Of a stretch of DNA of 64,000 bases, positions 8,616 to 17,629 are shown piece after piece (position 1 is the first letter of the stretch; every line of letters starts with the position of its first letter). Source of the stretch: Romboutsia sp. CE17 (lineage in GTDB: Bacteria > Bacillota > Clostridia > Peptostreptococcales > Peptostreptococcaceae); contig NZ_CP051144.1 in the NCBI RefSeq assembly GCF_012317385.1, positions 2,666,001 to 2,730,000 of the forward strand. Reading direction: 5' to 3'. The translations under genes were made by a program, and so were the position numbers. Below the pieces are notes generated by a model. It was not told the DNA's origin, made no database searches, and saw nothing but the letters and a program-made list of their open reading frames with translations.

Positions 8616-11600
8616 TTATTTTGCTATATCATAAACTTCTAATTTAGATTCTCTTATTTGCTTTTTATTAACACCTACTAGAGCTTTTAATGTATCTAAA
8701 GATGTCATTACTTCAGTAGAAAACTCTGTAGCAGTTCTTCTTATTTTAAATCCATCTCTAGTTGAGTCATTTCCTTTTGTTGGTGTATTTATTACTATAT
8801 CAACTTGCTTATTTCTTATTGCATCTAATATATTAGGTCTAGACTCTTCTACTCTATTAACTAAAGTAGCTTCTATTCCATGCTCTTTTAAGCTATTCGC
8901 TGTTCCTTCTGTAGCTAAGAATGTGTATCCTAATTCTTTCATGTCTTTTGCTATTTCAATAAATTCAGATTTATCGTAGTTATTTATAGTAGCAAGTACA
9001 ACTCCTCTTTCATCAGACATTTGCTTTCCAGCTGCTATAAATCCTTTGTATAATGCTTCTTCTAAAGTTTCACCTACTCCTAAAACTTCTCCTGTTGACT
9101 TCATTTCAGGCCCTAGACTTACATCAACTCTAGATAACTTAGACATGGAGAACACTGGAACCTTAACTGATATCAGCTTAGGCTCTTTATATACACCTGT
9201 TCCATAACATAAATCTTTTAACTTAGCTCCTAACATACATTGAGTCGCTAAATCAACAATTGGCACTTTACTTACCTTACTTATATACGGAACTGTTCTA
9301 CTTGCTCTTGGGTTAACTTCTATTATATATAATTCCCCCTGGAATTCTATAAATTGTATATTAACCATTCCAAGTACATTAAGCTCTAAAGCTATTTTCT
9401 TAGTATAATCTAATATTTTTGCTTTTATTTCATCAGATACATTTTGACTTGGATACATTGTTATACTGTCTCCAGAGTGAACTCCTGCTCTTTCTAGGTG
9501 TTCCATTATTCCCGGTATTAATATATCTTCTCCATCGCAAATTGCATCAACTTCTATTTCTCTACCAGTTAAATACTTATCTATAAGAACTGGGTTCTTC
9601 TTATCTCTTTCAAATGCACTTTGTAAGTATGCTTCTAACTTATGCTCTTCATATGTTATTTCCATACCTTGACCACCAAGTACATAAGATGGTCTAACAA
9701 GTACAGGATATCCTAATTTAGCAGCTTCTTCTATACCTTCTTTAACTGACCATACACCTTTACCTTTTGGTCTATTTATGTTTAGCTTTTCTAATAATTC
9801 ATCAAACTTTTCTCTATCTTCAGCCGCATCTATATCTGCAAAATCTGTACCTAATATTGGTATTCTTTTTTCATCTAAGAATTTAGCTAATTTTATTGCT
9901 GTTTGACCACCAAATTGTAATATTACTCCATCTGGATTTTCTTTTTCTATTATGTTTAATACTTCTTCCTCTGTTAATGGCTCGAAGTATAATTTATCTG
10001 ATGTATCAAAATCTGTACTCACCGTTTCTGGATTATTGTTAATTATTATAGTTTCTATTCCCATTTTTCTAAGTGCTTTAACACAATGTACTGAACAATA
10101 GTCGAACTCTATCCCTTGACCTATTCTTATAGGACCTGAACCTAGTACTATAACTTTCTTCTTATCGCTTACTACAACCTCATCATACTCTTCATATGTT
10201 GAATAATAGTATGGAGATAATGCATCGAACTCACCACCACAAGTATCAACCATCTTGTATGCTGGATTTATACTGTATAATGTTCTTAATTCATAAACTT
10301 TTTCTGGGCTTATCTTCATTAAGTCAGATATTCCCTTATCAGAGAATCCCTTTTTCTTTAATTCAAGAAGGTATTCTTTAGTTAAATCTTCTATCTTCAT
10401 TCCTTTTAACTTTTCTTCTTGATCTACTATCCATTTAAATCTATTTATAAACCACTTATCTACACCAGTGATTTGTTCTATCATCTCTATTTTGTAGCCT
10501 CTTCTTATCATTTCAGCTAAGTCAAATAATCTTTCATCATCTGGTACTACTATACTTTTCTTTAATTCTTCTAAGCTCTTTTCTTCAGAAGGAGCATGAA
10601 CTAGTGAGTATTTTCCTATTTCAAGAGATCTTATACCTTTAAGCATAGCTGCTTCAAAGTTGCTTCCTATACTCATTATTTCCCCTGTTGCCATCATCTT
10701 TGTTCCTAGCTTTCTGTTAGCTTGCTTGAACTTATCAAATGGCCACTTTGGTATCTTAACTACTACATAATCAAGAGTTGGTTCGAAACATGCGTAAGTT
10801 TTCTTTGTTACTGCATTTTCTATTTCATCTAATGTGTATCCTAAAGCTATTTTTGCTGCAACCTTAGCTATTGGATAACCTGTAGCTTTTGATGCAAGCG
10901 CAGATGATCTAGAAACCCTTGGGTTTATTTCTATTATTGCATATTCTAAACTGTGAGGATTTAATGCTATCTGAACATTACATCCACCCTTAACTTCTAT
11001 TGCATTTATTATATCTATAGATGCTTTTCTAAGCATTTGATATTCTTTATCACTTAAAGTCTGGCTAGGTGCAACAACTATACTATCTCCTGTATGTACT
11101 CCAACAGGGTCTATGTTTTCCATATTACATACTGTTATACAGTTTCCATTGCCATCTCTTATTACTTCATATTCTATTTCTTTCCAACCTTTTATACTTT
11201 TTTCAAGTAATACTTGGCTAACTGGGCTTAATTGTAAACCTTGAGTAAGTATTTCTGTCAGTTCTTCAACTGTTTCAGCTATACCTCCACCAGTTCCTCC
11301 TAGTGTATATGCTGGTCTTACTACTACTGGATATCCTATTTTATTCGCAAATTCTAATCCACTTTCTAAGTCAGTTACTATATCACTAACTACTACTGGT
11401 TGGTTAATTTGTCTCATTACTTCTCTAAATGTATCTCTGTCTTCACCCTTTTTTATAGATTCAACAGATGTTCCTATTATTTCAACACCATATTTTTCAA
11501 GTATACCAGCTTCATGTAATTCAACTGCTAAGTTAAGTGCAGTTTGACCACCCATACCTGCTAATAAACTGTCTGGTCTTTCTTTTTCTATTATTTTTTC

Positions 11601-11822
11601 TATAAACTCTACTGTTAATGGTTCTATGTAAATTTTATCTGCAATCTCTTGGTCCGTCATTATTGTTGCAGGGTTACTATTTATTAATACAACTTCTACT
11701 CCTTCTTCTTTCAAAGCCTGACAAGCTTGAGTTCCTGAGTAGTCAAATTCAGCCGCTTGACCTATTATTATTGGTCCTGATCCTAGTACTAATGTCTTTT
11801 TTATACTCTCTATTTTAGGCAT
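8616..11822 (-). CDS. carB: Carbamoyl-phosphate synthase large subunit
   Basis: 1068 residues, full length for the family. Two homologous ATP-grasp halves begin [20 protein letters not shown] and [21 protein letters not shown] (about residue 553), each with the carbamate/bicarbonate phosphorylating site. The last 140 residues form the allosteric MGS-like domain ([20 protein letters not shown]). With CarA it makes carbamoyl phosphate from glutamine, bicarbonate and two ATP for pyrimidines and arginine. It lies 38 bases after carA as the last gene of pyrF-carA-carB, under the PyrR leader at 13.7-13.95 kb. Confidence 0.98.
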   Translation of the reverse strand: MPKIESIKKTLVLGSGPIIIGQAAEFDYSGTQACQALKEEGVEVVLINSNPATIMTDQEIADKIYIEPLTVEFIEKIIEKERPDSLLAGMGGQTALNLAVELHEAGILEKYGVEIIGTSVESIKKGEDRDTFREVMRQINQPVVVSDIVTDLESGLEFANKIGYPVVVRPAYTLGGTGGGIAETVEELTEILTQGLQLSPVSQVLLEKSIKGWKEIEYEVIRDGNGNCITVCNMENIDPVGVHTGDSIVVAPSQTLSDKEYQMLRKASIDIINAIEVKGGCNVQIALNPHSLEYAIIEINPRVSRSSALASKATGYPIAKVAAKIALGYTLDEIENAVTKKTYACFEPTLDYVVVKIPKWPFDKFKQANRKLGTKMMATGEIMSIGSNFEAAMLKGIRSLEIGKYSLVHAPSEEKSLEELKKSIVVPDDERLFDLAEMIRRGYKIEMIEQITGVDKWFINRFKWIVDQEEKLKGMKIEDLTKEYLLELKKKGFSDKGISDLMKISPEKVYELRTLYSINPAYKMVDTCGGEFDALSPYYYSTYEEYDEVVVSDKKKVIVLGSGPIRIGQGIEFDYCSVHCVKALRKMGIETIIINNNPETVSTDFDTSDKLYFEPLTEEEVLNIIEKENPDGVILQFGGQTAIKLAKFLDEKRIPILGTDFADIDAAEDREKFDELLEKLNINRPKGKGVWSVKEGIEEAAKLGYPVLVRPSYVLGGQGMEITYEEHKLEAYLQSAFERDKKNPVLIDKYLTGREIEVDAICDGEDILIPGIMEHLERAGVHSGDSITMYPSQNVSDEIKAKILDYTKKIALELNVLGMVNIQFIEFQGELYIIEVNPRASRTVPYISKVSKVPIVDLATQCMLGAKLKDLCYGTGVYKEPKLISVKVPVFSMSKLSRVDVSLGPEMKSTGEVLGVGETLEEALYKGFIAAGKQMSDERGVVLATINNYDKSEFIEIAKDMKELGYTFLATEGTANSLKEHGIEATLVNRVEESRPNILDAIRNKQVDIVINTPTKGNDSTRDGFKIRRTATEFSTEVMTSLDTLKALVGVNKKQIRESKLEVYDIAK

Positions 11823-11860
11823 AATTTTAATCTCCTTAATCTCTTAAATATTTATAACAA

Positions 11861-12907
11861 CTATACTAACTCTAAGAATTTATCAAATACATAATCACTA
11901 TCTTTTGGTCCAGGACAAGCTTCTGGATGGTACTGCACGCTGTATATTGGTAATTCTTTATGTCTCATTCCTTCTACTGTATTATCATTTAAGTTTATAT
12001 GAGTTACTTCCATGTTTTCTGGTATCTCACACACATAGTATCCATGGTTTTGAGATGTTATAAATACTTTCCCTTCTTCTAAATCTTTAACTGGATGGTT
12101 CCCACCTCTATGTCCAAACTTAAGTTTGCCTGTTTTTCCACCTAATGTTAAAGCTAAAAGTTGGTGTCCTAAGCAGATTCCTACTATTGGCTTCTTACCT
12201 ACTAATTCTTTTATATTTTCTATTACATCCTCTAAATCTTCTGGATCTCCAGGTCCATTTGATAAGAATATTAAATCTGGATTTATAGCTAATACTTCTT
12301 CTGGCTTTGTTAAAGCAGGGAATACAGTTATATCACAACCTCTAGCTGCAAATGATCTTAATATATTTTGCTTAACACCAAAGTCCATAACTGCTACTTT
12401 AGGTCCGTTTCCTTCTATTCTTTCAATTTCTTTTCTAGTTACAGTTTTTACTGCTTGAGTATTAGAAAAGCTTTCTAATTTAGACTTTACATCTTCTAAT
12501 GATGCATTTTCTAAAGTTATTATTCCTCTCATTGTTCCATTGTTTCTTAATATCTTAGTTAGAGCTCTTGTGTCTATTCCTTCTAAACCGATGACCTTAT
12601 TTTGCTTTAGGTATGTATCTATATCCATTTCACATCTAAAGTTATTTGGAGTATCACTTTTCTCTCTTACTATAAATCCTTTTACATGAACACCCTTAGA
12701 TTCTACATCTTCTAAGTTTATTCCATAGTTTCCTATAAGTGGATATGTCATAGTAACTATTTGTCCATAGTATGATGGATCAGTTAAAACTTCACCATAA
12801 CCTGTCATAGATGTATTAAATACTACTTCTCCTACGCTGTCTTTTAAATATCCAAAGGCTTTTCCTTCAAATATAGTTCCATCTTCTAATATTAGTTTCC
12901 CCTTCAT
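11861..12907 (-). CDS. carA: Carbamoyl-phosphate synthase small subunit (glutaminase)
   Basis: 348 residues. The N-terminal domain starts KGKLILEDGTIFEGKAFGY; the C-terminal class I glutamine amidotransferase has the nucleophile elbow GICLGHQLLALTLGG, FGHRGGNHPV, and the His-Glu pair in SVQYHPEACPGP. It hydrolyses glutamine and channels ammonia to CarB. Ribosome-binding site GGGGGTAGGTTAT before ATG. It starts 12 bases after pyrF, so the three genes are one transcript. Confidence 0.98.
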   Translation of the reverse strand: MKGKLILEDGTIFEGKAFGYLKDSVGEVVFNTSMTGYGEVLTDPSYYGQIVTMTYPLIGNYGINLEDVESKGVHVKGFIVREKSDTPNNFRCEMDIDTYLKQNKVIGLEGIDTRALTKILRNNGTMRGIITLENASLEDVKSKLESFSNTQAVKTVTRKEIERIEGNGPKVAVMDFGVKQNILRSFAARGCDITVFPALTKPEEVLAINPDLIFLSNGPGDPEDLEDVIENIKELVGKKPIVGICLGHQLLALTLGGKTGKLKFGHRGGNHPVKDLEEGKVFITSQNHGYYVCEIPENMEVTHINLNDNTVEGMRHKELPIYSVQYHPEACPGPKDSDYVFDKFLELV

Positions 12908-12919
12908 ATAACCTACCCC

Positions 12920-13636
12920 CTAAGCATTTTCAATTTCGTTTACTATTTTTTCTGCCGACTCTTTAGGGTTTTCGGCTTTAGTTATAGGTCTTCCAACAAC
13001 TAAATAGTGAGCACCCTTATTTATTGCATCACTAGGAGTAACGACTCTCTTTTGATCCCCTACTTCAGCAGTAGATGGTCTTATTCCTGGACAAACTGTT
13101 ACGAAGTCTTTTCCACAAGCTTCAACTATTTTATCTACTTCTTGAGCTGAACAAACTATTCCATCTATTCCTGCCTCTTTAGCTAATTTAGCTCTCTTTA
13201 TTGCTAACTCTTCAGTTGTCATATTACATCCTATATCTTGTAAATCTTGATTGCTTAAAGATGTTAAAACAGTTACCCCTACTATTATAGGCTTCTCTAT
13301 ATTTAACTTTTCTGCTTCTTCCTTTGCAGCTATAGCACATTGTCTCATACCTTCTAAATCAGATACATGTATTGTCATTAGCCAAACTTTATCTCTTACT
13401 GCGGCTCTTACTGCACTTTGCATAGTGTTTGGTATATCGTGGAACTTAAGATCTAAGAATACTTTTTTACCTTTTTCATTTAAGTAGTCAACTGTTTTAC
13501 CTCTTGTTGCTACATACTGTTCTAAACCAACTTTAAATATATCTACACTATCTTCTAGTTTATCTATTAATTCCTTAGCTTTATCAAATTCATTAGTGTC
13601 AATTGCAACTATTAATTTTTCTTTTCCATTTATCAT
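12920..13636 (-). CDS. pyrF: Orotidine-5'-phosphate decarboxylase
   Basis: 238 residues. The catalytic DLKFHDIPNT motif (Lys-Asp pair) is present, with VAIDTNEFDKAKELIDKL at the N-terminus and the phosphate-binding VTPSDAINKGAHYLVVGRPI near the end. It converts OMP to UMP, the last de novo step. It is the first gene of pyrF-carA-carB, with AAAAGGAGAAGGCAT before ATG. Expression should fall when UMP is plentiful through the PyrR attenuators upstream. Confidence 0.97.
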   Translation of the reverse strand: MINGKEKLIVAIDTNEFDKAKELIDKLEDSVDIFKVGLEQYVATRGKTVDYLNEKGKKVFLDLKFHDIPNTMQSAVRAAVRDKVWLMTIHVSDLEGMRQCAIAAKEEAEKLNIEKPIIVGVTVLTSLSNQDLQDIGCNMTTEELAIKRAKLAKEAGIDGIVCSAQEVDKIVEACGKDFVTVCPGIRPSTAEVGDQKRVVTPSDAINKGAHYLVVGRPITKAENPKESAEKIVNEIENA

Positions 13637-13639
13637 ATG

Positions 13640-13999
13640 CCTTCTCCTTTTTTAATAAAGCCTTTATCTAAAACAAAAGTCCTTACACCTGAAAAGAGGT
13701 ATAAGGACTCTATCTAAACTTAATTTTATACTCATAATTAGTTATTAGATATCTTTATCAGCCTCTCTGGACTATTTTAAAAGACTTTATTTATTTTATT
13801 TTTGTATTAAAAAACCCTCTATCATCCAGATAAAGGGTTATAATGTAATCAAATTAATATTATCAACCTTTTTAGACTCTCTGGACTAAATTTAAGGTAT
13901 ATTATATTTTTATTATACACAAAATACTTCATATTCTCTCTGGAATAACTTAAAGCTTTTGCTTAAAATAATTATTACATTTATTTTATTATATGTCAA
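13640..13999 (-). promoter_or_regulatory. Tandem PyrR attenuator leader of pyrF-carA-carB
   Basis: The leader (transcribed leftwards) carries three PyrR-type loops. AGTCCAGAGAGGCT (complement 13760-13773) fits the known PyrR RNA consensus ARUCCNGNGAGGYU. AGTCCAGAGAGTCT (13874-13887) fits closely, and ATTCCAGAGAGAAT (13933-13946) keeps the CCAGAGAG core. Two intrinsic terminators alternate with them: near 13811-13840 (AACCCTTTATC..GATAGAGGGTTTTTT) and 13678-13709 (AGTCCTTATACC..GGTGTAAGGACTTTT). A promoter candidate has TTGACA at 13994-13999 and AATAAT 17 bases further. High UMP would load PyrR on the loops and favour the terminators. Two tandem attenuators in one leader is unusual compared with one per cistron gap in Bacillus. 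Confidence 0.85.
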
Positions 14000-14016
14000 C
14001 CATTCTTTTACAGAAG

Positions 14017-14817
14017 TTATCTATCTTCCATTACGCTAATTATATAATTTTTTCCTCTTTTTCTTTTTGTATCTATCGTTTCAAATTTAACATCTATTCC
14101 AAATTTCTTACAAGCTATATCGAAATGCTTTAAAGCTATTCCCATACTAATTTTAGAATCTTGTACTAAGTATTTCTTAGATTTTTCTTCATATATATCA
14201 AATCCATAATCTTTTGCATAAAATATCCATGGTTGAATATTTTTTATTGATGGAGCTACTCTAACTGCATTAAGTACTTTAACCCATTTTCTATCTATTT
14301 TTTTGCAGATTTTTTTTAATCTTTTTCTATCAGGATCTGAGTTTATAGGCCTAAATAAACGTTCTTGTTTATCTGCATATCCAAATGCAATTATTGCATA
14401 TGGATTTTCAATTTTATATTCGTATTCTTCATCATCTATATCTATCTCATCTAAATCTATAAATTCTAATATATCTTCTCTTTTTAAGTTACACTTTAAC
14501 CAACATGTAGCTATTCCTAGTGACGTCATCTTTAACAAAATTTCTTCTGCTACATAACCTATGTTTTCTAAAGTTTTTTCTCCTTTATTAGATGTTATCA
14601 CTAAATAATGAGGAGCTTTTACTTCACATGCTTTCCCAAGCAAAAATTGTATTAGATGTCCTCTATCTACTATATGTGCTTTTATATTTAAATTTTCATT
14701 TAGATAAGTTATATTGCTACATATATTCTTAACTTCTTCCATTAATGATGATTTTATATTTTTATTTGTATAATTTCTTATAGATTTTCTATAAAAAATA
14801 GCATCATATAACTCCAT
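14017..14817 (-). CDS. Nitroreductase family protein (TM-nitroreductase type)
   Basis: 266 residues. It begins MELYDAIFYRKSIRNYTNKN, the FMN-binding start of nitroreductases, then has APHYLVITSNKGEKTLENIGYVAEEILLKMTSLGIATCWL and PYAIIAFGYAD. The second half (NAVRVAPSIKNIQPWIFY) repeats the nitroreductase motif, as in the putative TM-nitroreductase family. It likely binds FMN and reduces an unknown substrate. It is a single gene; its stop lies 18 bases upstream of the pyr promoter -35. Confidence 0.83.
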   Translation of the reverse strand: MELYDAIFYRKSIRNYTNKNIKSSLMEEVKNICSNITYLNENLNIKAHIVDRGHLIQFLLGKACEVKAPHYLVITSNKGEKTLENIGYVAEEILLKMTSLGIATCWLKCNLKREDILEFIDLDEIDIDDEEYEYKIENPYAIIAFGYADKQERLFRPINSDPDRKRLKKICKKIDRKWVKVLNAVRVAPSIKNIQPWIFYAKDYGFDIYEEKSKKYLVQDSKISMGIALKHFDIACKKFGIDVKFETIDTKRKRGKNYIISVMEDR

Positions 14818-15120
14818 CTATGTCCTCCTTACTGAAGTAATCTATTTTAAACTTCACCGTTTTAAGTCATTGTATCTAATCAATATGTATTTCTTTTTCA
14901 TAAACTATTTACATACATTATTATATTATAAGTTCTTTTATGGTTTTTTGCATACAGTTTATATTAAAATTTAGTAATTTTTTATTATAAATCCCCATTA
15001 TTATTACTTATTACAAAAACTATTAAAAATAAGTATTTTTATTTTAGTTATTCCCTAAAATAGGGGTATAATATAATTAAATATATAGTGTTTTACTTAT
15101 TTTTACATAGGAGGTTTATT
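14818..15120. promoter_or_regulatory. Divergent promoter region, nitroreductase / aminopeptidase
   Basis: About 300 bases without a gene. TATAAT at 15067-15072, 49 bases before the aminopeptidase start, is a good -10; no convincing -35 is seen. Nothing else recognised. Confidence 0.45.
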
Positions 15121-16350
15121 ATGGATTTTGAGAGAAATTTAGACAAATATGCAGAGTTAGCAGTTAAAGTTGGAGTTAATATTCAACCTGGACAAGAATT
15201 ACTTGTTAGATCACCAATTGAATGTGCTCCATTCGTAAGAAAGGTTGTTAAGCACGCTTATGACACTGGTGCTAAGAATGTATATATAGAGTGGTCTGAT
15301 GAAGAATGTACTTTAATAAGATATTTAAATGCTCCAGAAGAAGTTTTTAATGAATATCCAAAATGGACGGCTGATCAATATGTTGATATAGCAAAAAAAG
15401 GAGGCGCTTTCTTAAGCATTCATGCTGCTAATCCTGATTTATTAAAAGATGTTGATCCACAAAGAGTTGCTAATTACCAAAAAGCATCTGGATTGGCTTT
15501 AAAAGAGTGGAGATCTTATACTTTATCAGATAAATGCAAATGGAGTATAGTTTCAATTCCTACAGAGGCTTGGGCTAAGAAAGTATTCCCTGATGTATCT
15601 AGTGAGGAAGCGATAGATAAACTATGGGAAGCTATATTTAAATGTTCTAGAGTTGATGGTCAAGATCCTATAGAAGCTTGGAATAAGCATAATGAAGATT
15701 TAAAATTAAGAATGGATTTCTTAAATAATAAAAATTTCAAAACATTAAAGTTTAAGTCAGAAAAAACTGATTTAACTATGGAGTTGCCAGAAGGCCATAT
15801 TTGGTTAAGTGGAGCTTCTGTAGACCCTAATGGAGTAAAGTTCAACCCTAACATACCTACTGAAGAAGTTTTCTGTCTTCCTCATAAGTTTAAAGTTAAT
15901 GGTATAGTTTATAGTACTAAACCTTTAGTTTATGGTGGGAATGTTATAGATAATTTTTCTTTAACTTTTAAAGATGGTAGAATCGTTGAATTCACTGCAG
16001 AAAAAGGATATGATACTTTAGAAAAACTGATCTCAACAGATGAAGGTTCTCACTACTTAGGAGAGGTTGCTCTAGTTCCTTTCAAATCCCCAATTTCTGA
16101 CACAAATATAGTATTCTTTAATACTTTATATGATGAAAATGCATCTTGTCATTTTGCAATAGGTTCTGCTTATAAAACATGTATAAAAGATGGCGATAAT
16201 ATAAAAGATGAAGATCTAGATAAATATGGTATTAATGATAGTTTAACTCATGTAGATTTTATGATTGGGTCACCTGATATGAATATAATCGGTGAAACAT
16301 ATAATGGAGAAACAATTCAAATATTTAAAGATGGAAATTGGGCCTTTTAA
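15121..16350 (+). CDS. M29 family aminopeptidase
   Basis: ATG 15121 follows AGGAGGTTTATT, giving 409 residues (a longer frame starts upstream without a ribosome-binding site). The N-terminal domain is LDKYAELAVKVGVNIQPGQELLV. The catalytic domain holds the expected M29 metal ligands: Glu in NIPTEEVF, Glu in YLGEVALVPF, His in ENASCHFAIGSAY, and His and Asp in LTHVDFMIGS. Relatives (AmpS, PepS, aminopeptidase T) are cytosolic two-metal enzymes removing N-terminal residues. The gene is monocistronic with its own promoter and terminator. Confidence 0.94.
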   Translation: MDFERNLDKYAELAVKVGVNIQPGQELLVRSPIECAPFVRKVVKHAYDTGAKNVYIEWSDEECTLIRYLNAPEEVFNEYPKWTADQYVDIAKKGGAFLSIHAANPDLLKDVDPQRVANYQKASGLALKEWRSYTLSDKCKWSIVSIPTEAWAKKVFPDVSSEEAIDKLWEAIFKCSRVDGQDPIEAWNKHNEDLKLRMDFLNNKNFKTLKFKSEKTDLTMELPEGHIWLSGASVDPNGVKFNPNIPTEEVFCLPHKFKVNGIVYSTKPLVYGGNVIDNFSLTFKDGRIVEFTAEKGYDTLEKLISTDEGSHYLGEVALVPFKSPISDTNIVFFNTLYDENASCHFAIGSAYKTCIKDGDNIKDEDLDKYGINDSLTHVDFMIGSPDMNIIGETYNGETIQIFKDGNWAF

Positions 16351-16371
16351 TTATCTATTCTTTAAATAAAA

Positions 16372-16408
16372 AAAATAGGCTAAGTCATTATGACTTAGCC
16401 TATTTTCA
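16372..16408. terminator. Intrinsic terminator after aminopeptidase
   Basis: AAATAGGCTAAGTCA pairs with TGACTTAGCCTATTT, four-base loop, flanked by A and T runs; usable in both directions. Confidence 0.85.
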
Positions 16409-16524
16409 TTTTGTTGACGATAAAATTTTATATTAATCTAAATACTATTATAATATAGATTAATTTCTAATACTAGGTTTATTGTACTTAAATTATATAT
16501 AAATTACTCGATTTAGTAAAATAT

Positions 16525-17481
16525 TTACTTATCAAACTTTACTTCCGACCAATTTATATTATTTACGTAACTTTTAACTAAATCAGTTCCCATTTCAGGA
16601 TGAATAGTTTCTTCTGTAGATATAGTTATTGTTGACATAGATATTGCAAACTTTAATGTATCTATTAAGCTGCATTTATTTGCATAACCATATGCTATAC
16701 CTGCTACAAATGAATCACCTGCACCTGTAACATTTACAACTTTTACATCATTAGCTTTGATTTTACCTTCTTCTACACCATTATTGTAGTAGATTCCATC
16801 TTCATCCAATGTTATAAATACATTTTCTATACCTAAATCGATGAAGTATCTTCCTGCTTTTCTTAAGTCTTCATCATTTTTTATTTTCATTCCACACATT
16901 ATTTCAGCTTCATATCTATTTGGCTTTATTGTATGGAAGTATTTTATTAAGTGTTTTATTTCTTTTGCTTTAGCTGCTGATACTGGATCTAATATAAACT
17001 TAGTATTTCCACTAAAGTTCTTTAGTATATATTCTACTATATCAGGTCTATCTGAATCTAGTATCATATATTCAGCGTTTCTTATTATATCAGCCTTAGA
17101 ATCAATAAATTCAGTTGTAAATTTATCAATTATTTTCATATCTACTACTGCAGATACCATTTCTCCGTGCTCATCTAAAACGGCCATATACGTTGGTGTA
17201 TGTCCACCTTCTATAATTAATGAATTACTCATATCATAGTTCATTTGTTTAGAATGTTCTAACATCGCTTTACCAGCTTCATCATCACCTAGGATAGATA
17301 TAAATTGAGTATTAACTCCTACCCTCGACATACACTCTGCTATATTTCTACATACTCCTCCGAATGATGTCCTTACTTTTCCTGGGTTAGAGTCATTACA
17401 CCTATAATTACTGTCTGTAAATCCACATATATCAAAAACTGATACTCCGAAAACTAATGTATACATTTGGTTATTTTCCAT
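16525..17481 (-). CDS. PfkB-family carbohydrate kinase, pseudouridine kinase-like
   Basis: 318 residues, no DNA-binding domain. The substrate-binding signature CNDSNPGKVRTSFGGVCRNIAE is typical of PsuK, and the catalytic anion hole and base are intact as NVTGAGDSFVAGIAYGY. It should phosphorylate a nucleoside or sugar, most likely pseudouridine, using ATP. No psuG lies beside it; the only psuG-like gene in the window (3184-3963) looks inactive. It shares the SNPGKV and GRNIAE/CRNIAE blocks with the degenerate psuK at 2198, which lacks the GAGD motif. Ribosome-binding site region GGGAGGGTACG precedes ATG 17481. Confidence 0.85.
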   Translation of the reverse strand: MENNQMYTLVFGVSVFDICGFTDSNYRCNDSNPGKVRTSFGGVCRNIAECMSRVGVNTQFISILGDDEAGKAMLEHSKQMNYDMSNSLIIEGGHTPTYMAVLDEHGEMVSAVVDMKIIDKFTTEFIDSKADIIRNAEYMILDSDRPDIVEYILKNFSGNTKFILDPVSAAKAKEIKHLIKYFHTIKPNRYEAEIMCGMKIKNDEDLRKAGRYFIDLGIENVFITLDEDGIYYNNGVEEGKIKANDVKVVNVTGAGDSFVAGIAYGYANKCSLIDTLKFAISMSTITISTEETIHPEMGTDLVKSYVNNINWSEVKFDK

Positions 17482-17590
17482 AATATCTTTTCGTACCCTC
17501 CCTAAGAATCACCTTCCCATTTTATCACATAAGTATACAACTTTTCTACAATTTTCGATTTTAAATTTCAATTATACATATTTTTACAGA

Positions 17591-17616
17591 AAAAATAAGG
17601 GAATCCCCTTATTTTT
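17591..17616. terminator. Terminator after metH
   Basis: AAATAAGGG pairs with CCCCTTATTT with a short GAAT loop and T/A runs, just past the metH stop. Confidence 0.75.
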
Positions 17617-17629
17617 TTTTAATATTTAT

